A stretch of DNA of 64,000 nucleotides, taken from Undibacterium sp. CCC3.4. Its GTDB lineage: Bacteria; Pseudomonadota; Gammaproteobacteria; Burkholderiales; Burkholderiaceae_D. Both the position numbers and the translations under genes were made by a program. The notes beneath the pieces were generated by a model, which was not told the origin of the DNA, searched no databases, and worked only from the letters and a program-made list of their open reading frames with translations. The DNA is taken from the NCBI RefSeq assembly GCF_034347425.1, contig NZ_CP133779.1, forward strand, positions 1,054,001 through 1,118,000. The letters run 5' to 3'. Positions 57,511-64,000 of the stretch are shown piece after piece (the first letter of the stretch is position 1; every line of letters starts with the position of its first letter).

Positions 57511-58341
57511 TTACTTCGGTTCGGACAGCTGCGCCTGATAACGCTGCACCGTTTCGAAAATAATCAGTTCGGTCTTGCGTACTTCTTCGATCGCATCTTC
57601 CAGCGGCAACTTGGCACCACGACACAATGCCGATGAGGCCGACATGGTATTGCCACCCAAAATATATTCGAGCACGTCTTTTAATACTTGATCGGGCAAT
57701 TCCGGCGTGAACAAATGCTTGACCTTGTCTTTGAAAAATTCAAAGCGTGGCTGATTGAGCGCATAACGGCGCGCGGCCAAGCTGACGATAGGCGGCACTT
57801 CCGGTGCTGGTGCTGGTGCTGGTGCCGGTGCTGGCACAGGCGGTGCAGGCGGCTTCGCCGGCGGCACGACCACTGGCAGACTGATCACGCGGAACAAATC
57901 ATTCTGAATTTTCGCTACCAAATCGTCAGCCGATTCGTAAAAACGTACTGGCTGTGATTGACTGAGCAAGGTTTTGAAATCGCTGAGTTTTTGCGCGGAG
58001 ACACCAGTATCAACGTGCTTAGGCAAAACCAAATGCTCGTCTTCATCGATGATGTAAATCAGCACCGGAATACCATGCGCCAGCGCTTCTTCATATTCGA
58101 GTTGCAGCAATGGTTTTTTTGACTTGCTATCGACATCGCCGCATACCATGGCAAAAATACCAATATAGACCTTGGCGTTGCGCACCATCTGCAAGCGCGC
58201 GGCCAATGTGGTTTCCGGCAAGGCCATGAGCACCGTCACGTCAGGGCGGGCCGGATCTTTGAGCGCACAGGCTGCAGCAATTTTTTTGCGATGCAGTGCA
58301 AGGTCAAACGGCGTGGAACTGACAAAAATATTAGCGGACAT
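57511..58341 (-). CDS. DUF4062 protein with Pro-Ala linker
   Basis: A 276-residue protein. The N-terminal 100 residues are a DUF4062 domain (MSANIFVSSTPFDLALHRKKI…, MVRNAKVYIGIFAMVCG, LLQLEYEEALAHGIPVLIYIID), a TIR-like Rossmann fold often found in signalling or defence proteins. A Pro/Ala linker (PVPAPAPAPAPAPEVPP) follows, then a helical C-terminal domain. It is a single gene with its own terminator. Function unknown; it could be a nucleotide- or NAD-related effector. Confidence 0.78.
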   Translation of the reverse strand: MSANIFVSSTPFDLALHRKKIAAACALKDPARPDVTVLMALPETTLAARLQMVRNAKVYIGIFAMVCGDVDSKSKKPLLQLEYEEALAHGIPVLIYIIDEDEHLVLPKHVDTGVSAQKLSDFKTLLSQSQPVRFYESADDLVAKIQNDLFRVISLPVVVPPAKPPAPPVPAPAPAPAPAPEVPPIVSLAARRYALNQPRFEFFKDKVKHLFTPELPDQVLKDVLEYILGGNTMSASSALCRGAKLPLEDAIEEVRKTELIIFETVQRYQAQLSEPK

Positions 58342-58456
58342 ACTATCTCTCAGCGAAAACGTTTAAGGAATGCAAAGCGTCACCAGTTGCAAATATGCAG
58401 CGACATTTACCTGTCAGCAATATTAGCAGAAGCCGGCTTTTTTGTGGTGCGCCATC

Positions 58457-59095
58457 TCAGGCCTTCATCCCCGCCATCAGCGCAGCAAAGCCAATGAATG
58501 CGCCGCCGGTGACACGATTAAAGGTTTTCAAGACCCGCGTTTGCTTGAGGTAGGCCGACATTTTGAAACCGCCCAAGGCATAGACCAAATACCAGCTCAA
58601 TTCGATAACAGCAAAACTGCCCAATAAAATGCCAAATTGTGGCAATTGCGGCAAGTTTGCATTAATAAATTGCGGCAAGAATGCCGCTGCAAACAGCAAA
58701 GCCTTGGGATTGCTGGCGGCAGTCAGAAAGCCGACCTTGAATAAATCCCAGCGTCGCACCTTCGCCACCGCTGCCACCGCTGCCGTGCTATCCACCGCGG
58801 CAGCAGCATGGACCGGCGCGGTCCAGACTTTGTAGCCGAGGTAGGCCAAATACAAGGCCCCGGCCCAACGCAAGGCATCAAACCAAGCCGGCGCGCTGCG
58901 CAACAAGACTCCCAGACCCGCCGCCGAAGCCGACATCATGATGAACAAGGCCGTCAAACAACCGCCGGCGCTCCACATAGAGGCGCGGAAATTATGTCGC
59001 ACGCTCTGACTCATGACCAGCAACATATTTGGTCCCGGTGCGGCCGAAATGAAGAAGGTCGCCGTCACAAACAGCCACCAAGTGTGCAGTTTCAT
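58457..59095 (-). CDS. LysE/RhtB-family amino acid exporter
   Basis: A 212-residue protein with six membrane segments and the family start (FVTATFFISAAPGPNMLLVMSQSVRHNFRASMWSAGG) and ALYLAYLGYKVWTA. It exports amino acids or homoserine-lactone-like compounds; substrate not determinable. Single minus-strand gene. Confidence 0.92.
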   Translation of the reverse strand: MKLHTWWLFVTATFFISAAPGPNMLLVMSQSVRHNFRASMWSAGGCLTALFIMMSASAAGLGVLLRSAPAWFDALRWAGALYLAYLGYKVWTAPVHAAAAVDSTAAVAAVAKVRRWDLFKVGFLTAASNPKALLFAAAFLPQFINANLPQLPQFGILLGSFAVIELSWYLVYALGGFKMSAYLKQTRVLKTFNRVTGGAFIGFAALMAGMKA

Positions 59096-59607
59096 AGAGT
59101 ATCCAAGGAAAAAGGAGCAAGTAAAAAGCAGATTCTACCGGCTTCTGCGCAAATCGACGGCGCGATGTTCGATTAAACAACAAGCCTGGCCGATTTGGTA
59201 TTTTGCTGCCGCTGATTGGCAAACAATCGCAACAAAAGCTCAATTGTCGTTTCAGTGTCCACCAATGGCAACGCACATGCGCCTAATCTGCAGGATGCAT
59301 TTAAGGAAGCGCGGATGTTTTGTCTATCAGAGGTGCGCGTAAAACCTCGGCGTTCAGAGGCTGCCGCAAAAACCTAATAGCTGATCGCGATCGCTGAAAT
59401 AATTCGGGACCTGATAAGTTCCACTACTCCCGGCACATTTCCGCTCGCGTTTCGGCTGATGCAGATCCCCAAATATCTCAACTTGAACAACTTAATCGAT
59501 CGTCGCAAGGCGGCAAGAAGAACACCGGACGAGAATACGGATGCTTTGCCAAATCGTATTCAATTGCTTTTTCTGTAGAGGGGCGGCGTGATCTGGCCAC
59601 CTCAGTT
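59096..59607. other. Gap of about 510 bases with repeat scraps
   Basis: No intact gene. GAGGCTGCCGCAAAA at about 59357 resembles the terminal repeat of the inverted-repeat element (GAGGCTGTCGCAAAAG). GAACAACTTAATCGATCGTC at 59485 matches sequences next to both element copies (3901 and 60678). This looks like decayed mobile DNA. Confidence 0.45.
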
Positions 59608-60489
59608 TTAAAGATGCTCGGATTTCACAGGCATGCTCTCGCGGCGGATCAGGTACACGCCGCTGGCAACAATGACGGCCGCCCCAAGCAGGGTGTAGGA
59701 GGTCGGCAGCACTTGCCATAGGATCCAGTCCAGTCCCATGCCCCAGGCCAGCGCCGAATACTCGAACGGCGCGACGCTCGACGCCTTGCCCGTGCGAAAA
59801 GCCTCGGTGATCGCCAATAGTCCCAGGAAGCCGCTCAGCGACAGGCCGCTCAAGAGCAGCCAATCCTCCGCGCGGATCGCCATCCACTCGTGCGCGCACA
59901 AGATCCCGCCGCCTATCGCCATCATGATAATCAGCCAGAACACCATGCTTTCGCTGGAATCGCTGCGACTGAGCACGCGGGCGACGATGTTCGACACGGC
60001 ATAGCAGGCGGCCGCTGCCAGAACCGCCAGACCACCGACGGAAAAGAATTCTCTACCGTTCGGACGCAGCACTAGCAGCACGCCGCCCAGGCCGACCACG
60101 ATGGCGCACCAGCGCGCCCGGTCCACCTTCTCCTTCAAAATGAAAACCGACAGCGCCGTAATCAGCATCGGGGCAATGAAGAAAATCGAGTACGCCTCTG
60201 CCAGCGACAGCCGTTGAAGGCCGTAGGTAAAAGTCGTAATCATGGTAATGCCCAAGATGCCGCGCAGCAGATGTAGCGACCAACGAACTTTGAGGATCGA
60301 AGCGAAGGCACCGCGCCAGCCCAGGTAGATCAACACCAGCGGCAGCGAGGATAACGCACGCAGCGCCGTCACCTGCATGGCCGGGTAATGGGCTGACAAC
60401 AGCTTCATCGCCATGTCCATCAACGAAAACATGGCGACAGCGATCAGCATCGCATAGATGCTACGCAAATTTTGTGCATGGCTAGTCAA
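59608..60489 (-). CDS. EamA/DMT-family transporter
   Basis: A 293-residue protein with ten predicted membrane segments in two EamA halves (LIAVAMFSLMDMAMKLLSAHYPAMQVTALRALSSL and the second half VLAAAACYAVSNIVARVLSRSDSSESMVFWLIIMMAIGG). Such proteins export metabolites or amino acids. It lies between two repeat-rich gaps, in the same direction as the biosynthetic-type operon at 61.2-64 kb, but 680 bases from it. Confidence 0.9.
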   Translation of the reverse strand: MTSHAQNLRSIYAMLIAVAMFSLMDMAMKLLSAHYPAMQVTALRALSSLPLVLIYLGWRGAFASILKVRWSLHLLRGILGITMITTFTYGLQRLSLAEAYSIFFIAPMLITALSVFILKEKVDRARWCAIVVGLGGVLLVLRPNGREFFSVGGLAVLAAAACYAVSNIVARVLSRSDSSESMVFWLIIMMAIGGGILCAHEWMAIRAEDWLLLSGLSLSGFLGLLAITEAFRTGKASSVAPFEYSALAWGMGLDWILWQVLPTSYTLLGAAVIVASGVYLIRRESMPVKSEHL

Positions 60490-60777
60490 AAGAGTTCCTT
60501 TCTGGTGATGCCGAAAACAGGGGCAGGCGCGTAGCTATGCTTAAACAGCAAAATCAGCCTGACGGATGCGCAGCAAATTTGTACGGAAATTTTAGCAAGC
60601 TCACATCAGCCGTGTTTTTCGGCAATTCCCTAATGCCCATCGAGTCAGACTACTAAGTTGATGATGCGCCTGGCAATAACAACTTAATGGATCGTCGCAA
60701 GCGACGATGGAAAAGACTCTGGAAGGGGTTTGCATCCCCTCCCATCGCGTCGCTCCTTCGTCGCTCACCGGCCAAAA
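60490..60777. other. Intergenic stretch beside the repeat element
   Basis: No gene seen. AACAACTTAATGGATCGTCG at 60678 is shared with 3901 and 59485. Two near-complementary GATCGTCGCAAGCGACGAT-type parts at about 60690 form a short hairpin. Confidence 0.4.
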
Positions 60778-61012
60778 GAGGCTGTCGCAAAAGGGTATTG
60801 AGTCGGTATCATTACCCTAACTGGTGGCCACGTCATTCCTGCGCGCTTTTGGCAGGAATCCAGCGGCGTTCGTGGTTAACTGAAAATGCCAGAAATTGTG
60901 GCATTTTCAGTGTAAAAAACGACGCTGGGTTCCCGCCAAAAGCATGCGGGAATGACGAGGTATGCGGTGTTTCAGGTGTAAAAAACGTCCATCAGGCTTT
61001 TGCGACAGCCTC
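60778..61012. repeat. Inverted-repeat (MITE-like) element, copy 2
   Basis: A 235-bp element with perfect 16-bp terminal inverted repeats, GAGGCTGTCGCAAAAG and CTTTTGCGACAGCCTC. It is closely similar to copy 1 at 3912-4152. Internal arms pair (…TTGGCAGGAATCCAGC… with GCTGGGTTCCCGCCAAAAGC), so the whole element can fold back. No protein is encoded. Confidence 0.75.
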
Positions 61013-61170
61013 TGAAGGCCGGGGTTTCAAACCCTAGTCAGATTTTTGATAAATAAATTTCTTTACGCTTTTCTCTCGATAAATCTAATCCCCTCCGTGT
61101 GATCAAGCACGAGCTGCTTTAACACTGCTTCCGTGACATCATTGGTTACCGTGATCTGCGCGCATGATCT
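61013..61170. other. Short gap, nothing assigned
   Basis: After the repeat element there are 158 bases with no gene before the stop of the aminotransferase. No terminator hairpin with a T run is apparent. Confidence 0.3.
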
Positions 61171-62280
61171 CTATGGTGTAGCGAGTGCTTCGATGTGATG
61201 AAGTGCTTGATAGTGGATGGAGAGCCGGCTCTCCTCGATCACCGCGCCGACACGCGCGACGTCGGCCATAGGGGGTACGGCCAAACGCAGCATTTGCCGA
61301 ATGATGCCAGCGCTATGCGGATAAGCCGAACAGTCGGACACCAGGATGCCGGCGCTACGGAACGCTGACAACAGTTTTCCCGACTGATCCCGAATCAGAA
61401 TGAAATTGCTCTTGGTATCGTATGCATCAATCCCAGCCTGCGCGCATATGGCGAGTAAGGCATGTTTGGATTTCTGGAGCAGTGCATGATATTGCTGGAG
61501 TTGGTCGATATTGCGCAGGCAATAGAGCGCGGCATTGACTGCAAGATGGTTGACGTCCCAAGGACCGCGGATTTTTTGTAGTTGACGAATGATTGTGGGG
61601 GACGCCAGAATATATCCTAGGCGCAGCCCGGCCAGGCCGAAGTATTTTGAGAAAGACCGGATGACGATCAATTGTTCCACTGTATCCATAGCATCGTAAC
61701 AGCTGCGACCCAAATACTCAAAATAGGCTTCATCGACGATGACTGGAATATCGCGGGCGGCGCAGCGCTGAACCAGCGCCTGCAACTGCAGCGTATCGAT
61801 TTCGGTGCCGAGTGGATTGTTCGGGTTGCATAGTATCAGGCCGTCGGCGTCATCAAGCGCTGCCAGCGTTTTTTCAAACGGAAAGAAAAATTGCCGATTG
61901 ACGGTACCGAATTCGATCACTTTTGTGACGATGCCGTTCACGTCCAAGGTCTGGTAGTAGAACGAGAACACGGGAGACGGGACCACGACCCGATCGCCAG
62001 CCGTGAAAAGCAAACGTATCAGCAGATCGATCGCCTGGTCGGCACCGTTCGCAATCAACAGGTGGTCGGTCGGCACCTGACAATACTCGCTTAAGGCGTC
62101 CATCAGCGGTCCATAATTCGGATACGTGGAAAGTGACAGCACGTTCATCTCGTTGGCGATGAAATCGTCCAGGAAATCCGTCAGAAAGTGATTCTCGTTC
62201 AAGTCAAGCATCAGGGTCTTGAAATTGCGATCCGGTGCCGCCCATACGCCCGATGCCTCGATATACTGGTTAATTTTCAT
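61171..62280 (-). CDS. HisC-like PLP aminotransferase
   Basis: About 369 residues from ATG 62278-62280, which overlaps the aldolase stop (ATGA). Fold-type I aminotransferase with LDLNENHFLTDFLDDFI, ANGADQAIDLLIRLLF, LILCNPNNPLGT, IVDEAYFEYLG, the Schiff-base Lys in IRSFSKYFGLAGLRLGY and a C-terminal Arg region. Closest in style to histidinol-phosphate aminotransferase/threonine-phosphate decarboxylase. In this operon it probably transaminates (or decarboxylates) a product of the dehydrogenase or aldolase. The frame extends upstream to 62493, but that part is antisense-like and overlaps the aldolase gene. Confidence 0.85.
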   Translation of the reverse strand: MKINQYIEASGVWAAPDRNFKTLMLDLNENHFLTDFLDDFIANEMNVLSLSTYPNYGPLMDALSEYCQVPTDHLLIANGADQAIDLLIRLLFTAGDRVVVPSPVFSFYYQTLDVNGIVTKVIEFGTVNRQFFFPFEKTLAALDDADGLILCNPNNPLGTEIDTLQLQALVQRCAARDIPVIVDEAYFEYLGRSCYDAMDTVEQLIVIRSFSKYFGLAGLRLGYILASPTIIRQLQKIRGPWDVNHLAVNAALYCLRNIDQLQQYHALLQKSKHALLAICAQAGIDAYDTKSNFILIRDQSGKLLSAFRSAGILVSDCSAYPHSAGIIRQMLRLAVPPMADVARVGAVIEESRLSIHYQALHHIEALATP

Positions 62281-63008
62281 ATTGTTTTCCCATAAATGGC
62301 CTCTTCGCCGATTCGATACATGTGTTCGATTTCTTCGGGCGCAGTGTAGGAAACCGGAAGTCCGGTCGACTTCGACACCAGCAAGCTCTTTATGATGCGC
62401 GATATTTCGGCGCTGAAGGATACTGCGCGGTGGTAGGCTTCGGACAAATTCCGCCCCATCGTGGTGATGCCGTGATTCGGCATGACGATGCAATTAGTGT
62501 TTTGGATAAAACCGGCGAGCGGACTGATATCGAGCTCGAGATTGAGCGACTGCGGCAGGATGCAAGGCGGGTTGCCCATCACCAGAGCAGTATCGTTCGA
62601 GACATAGCACATTTCGTTGCCGTGCATGACTGAAAAATAGGCGATGACGTCGTCTGGATGCAGGTGAATCGTCGCATGTACATCAGGCCTGCAGCGAAAT
62701 ATTTCACGGTGCATCTGGTAACCGATACTCGGCCTGATAGACCCCAGCAATAACTCATTGGTTTCCAGGTCGATCGCGACGATGTGCTGTTCGCCCATCT
62801 CCTCGAGTGAAATACCGCGGTGCTTGGTATAGATGACGTCATTCCGGCCAGATTTTGGACGTTTTCTGATGGCGATATTGCCGAAGGTATTAGTGACCAG
62901 GGCGCGAGCACTCAATCGCTGGGCGTACAACAGGATATTGTACACAATGGCAGCATCGTCCCCGACGGATTCCGCGAACGGCCTCAACGGCTGCAGCTTA
63001 GTTTTCAT
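62277..63008 (-). CDS. Class II aldolase/adducin family protein
   Basis: A 243-residue protein with the metal-binding VHATIHLHPDDVIAYFSV and VMPNHGITTMGRNLSEAYHRAV. It starts 11 bases inside the dehydrogenase gene and overlaps the aminotransferase, so it is translationally coupled to both. The reaction is not known; relatives act on phosphorylated sugars or hydroxy-acids. Confidence 0.88.
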   Translation of the reverse strand: MKTKLQPLRPFAESVGDDAAIVYNILLYAQRLSARALVTNTFGNIAIRKRPKSGRNDVIYTKHRGISLEEMGEQHIVAIDLETNELLLGSIRPSIGYQMHREIFRCRPDVHATIHLHPDDVIAYFSVMHGNEMCYVSNDTALVMGNPPCILPQSLNLELDISPLAGFIQNTNCIVMPNHGITTMGRNLSEAYHRAVSFSAEISRIIKSLLVSKSTGLPVSYTAPEEIEHMYRIGEEAIYGKTI

Positions 63009-63954
63009 TGACTAAAAGCTCCTTGTTTAACAGGTTGGAAGTCCATCCATGCGCTAGCATGTCGTGCAAGGCGCGCGCTGCGCCGAACCTGAGCTCGTAT
63101 AATGAGCGCTCACTGTAAAAGGCTGCGTGCGGCGTCAGCACCACGCGCGGATTCGCCCGCAGGCTGGCCGAGGGAACGGGCTCGCTGTCGAGTACGTCGA
63201 GATAGGCGCCTGCGACACGGCCACAAGCCAAGGCCCGCTCCAGATCGGAGCCGTCGACGAGCGCGCCGCGCGAGGTATTGACAAGGCACATGCCTGCTTT
63301 ACATCGGGAGAATAATTCCCAATTGAAGAAGCCACGGTTGGCCTGATTCAGTGGCATATGAATCGACACGATGTCGGCGGAACGCAATAATTCATCGAGC
63401 GTGGCGGGCTGCGCGTGGGCGGCCATGTCAGCGCCAGGATCAAAATGGCGTATCTGGTAACCAAATACCTGTGCGCGCTCGGCGACGCGGCGGCCGATAG
63501 CACCGAATCCGAGAAGGCCGAGCACGGTATCCTGGCAGCTTTTCAGTGCCCCCGGGTGGCGCCATGACCAGTGTCCCTTTTTAGTGTGTTCCGAATAGGC
63601 GAACAGCTGCCTTTGTGCCGCCAGGATGAAAGCCATCGTATGGTCGGCAACCTCATCGGCACCGATTCCTTGCAGGTGAGCACACAGGATACCTTTGCGG
63701 GTCGCAGCGGCGACATCGACATCATCGATTCCCACCGTGGCCTTGACGATGGCCTTGCAGCGATCCAGCTTTGCCAGCAACGTCTTGTCAACGGCCACGG
63801 AATGAAACGCGACGATCCCGACCGCCAGAGCCAGCATTTCGTCCGTTGGCCGGTTCGTGCGAACAATCGTGAAATCGGGACCGAACAGCTGCTCCTCCAG
63901 CGGCGTGTTATCGAGGTAATTGACAGTGCTGGAATCGATTAAAAGTATATGCAT
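62998..63954 (-). CDS. D-2-hydroxyacid dehydrogenase (SerA-like)
   Basis: A 318-residue protein with NAD-binding motif LGLLGFGAIGRRVAERAQ, catalytic Arg in LVNTSRGALVDGSDL, Glu in DVLDSEPVPSASL and His in VVLTPHAAFYSERSL. It has no ACT domain, unlike long SerA forms. It oxidises or reduces 2-hydroxyacids (for example phosphoglycerate-like). First complete gene of a minus-strand operon that enters the window from the right. Confidence 0.9.
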   Translation of the reverse strand: MHILLIDSSTVNYLDNTPLEEQLFGPDFTIVRTNRPTDEMLALAVGIVAFHSVAVDKTLLAKLDRCKAIVKATVGIDDVDVAAATRKGILCAHLQGIGADEVADHTMAFILAAQRQLFAYSEHTKKGHWSWRHPGALKSCQDTVLGLLGFGAIGRRVAERAQVFGYQIRHFDPGADMAAHAQPATLDELLRSADIVSIHMPLNQANRGFFNWELFSRCKAGMCLVNTSRGALVDGSDLERALACGRVAGAYLDVLDSEPVPSASLRANPRVVLTPHAAFYSERSLYELRFGAARALHDMLAHGWTSNLLNKELLVNEN

Positions 63955-64000
63955 AGATAATCCGTCAGTAGTTCGACCATCGTCGCTGGCTTCATGGCAC
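63939..64000 (-). CDS. C-terminal end of an upstream operon gene (cut by window edge)
   Basis: The minus strand is open from base 64000 to a TAA at 63939-63941 and reads AMKPATMVELLTDYLCIYF. The stop overlaps the dehydrogenase start by 16 bases, in line with the tight overlaps in the rest of the operon. Too short for a family call. Confidence 0.4.
   Translation of the reverse strand, partial: AMKPATMVELLTDYLCIYF

Overview
The window looks like a chromosome segment of a Burkholderiales bacterium, probably of the Oxalobacteraceae. This rests on gene content and order (ccmABC; glmS divergent from an Lrp/AsnC regulator; glmU-azlC-azlD; a DUF3106 protein), not on a search. It has two conserved 'core' blocks, about 1-5.7 kb and 15.4-24.7 kb plus 42.2-64 kb, and two disturbed blocks full of insertion sequences, about 5.8-15.4 kb and 24.7-42.1 kb. 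I saw no rRNA, tRNA or CRISPR array.

Left part (1-5.7 kb): the end of a cytochrome c maturation operon (ccmA-ccmB-ccmC, minus strand), a small periplasmic Cache-like protein, an amino-acid-type periplasmic binding protein, a LysR/MetR-type remnant, a 235-bp inverted-repeat element (a second copy lies at 60.8 kb) and a secreted alpha/beta hydrolase.

Disturbed block 1 (5.8-15.4 kb): a 57-codon gene at 5849-6022 encodes a peptide with the hallmarks of a lasso-peptide precursor (YxxPxL in the leader, Thr at -2, a 16-residue core starting with Gly and with Glu at core position 8). An asparagine-synthetase-like cyclase gene follows it. No B-type leader peptidase or recognition protein is visible. 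Downstream is a secreted helical-repeat protein with a probable frameshift in an A8 run. Then, on the other strand, comes a C39-peptidase ABC exporter that has lost its Walker A region, and a HlyD adaptor whose 5' end is cut off by an IS200/IS605 element. That element (TnpA + TnpB) is itself split by a 1,246-bp IS3-family element that replaces the last residues of TnpB.

Core block (15.4-24.7 kb): an AGCS symporter, a LuxR regulator, a DUF3106 protein, a ClC chloride channel divergent from a MarR regulator with a palindrome over its start codon, a YqjI/YqjH-like metal-responsive pair with palindromic operators, and a tannase/feruloyl esterase.

Disturbed block 2 (24.7-42.1 kb): AbiEi/AbiEii and HipB/HipA toxin-antitoxin type modules, remnants of IS3 and IS66 elements, and what appears to be a small biosynthetic operon broken up by insertion sequences. 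In order it has a C-terminal gene stub, a Bcr/CflA-type MFS exporter, an alpha-oxoamine-synthase-like PLP enzyme, a stand-alone methionyl-tRNA synthetase paralogue and a PaaK/LuxE-like adenylating enzyme. Two copies of the 1,246-bp IS interrupt it: one in the PLP enzyme gene and one near the 3' end of the adenylating enzyme gene. A good intrinsic terminator follows the displaced 3' stub. This combination is the most unusual gene set here, together with the orphan lasso system.

Right part (42.2-64 kb): glmS and an Lrp regulator; a Crp/Fnr regulator divergent from an HD-domain/class II aldolase/SDR operon; glmU-azlC-azlD; a Fur-box-preceded operon for an ApbE-flavinylated redox system (PepSY protein, DUF2271, DUF4198, ApbE, flavodoxin reductase); a TPR glycosyltransferase-like protein; a PhnA-type protein; a DUF4062 protein; LysE and EamA transporters; and at the edge a tightly overlapping operon of hydroxyacid dehydrogenase, class II aldolase and HisC-like aminotransferase that continues beyond the window.
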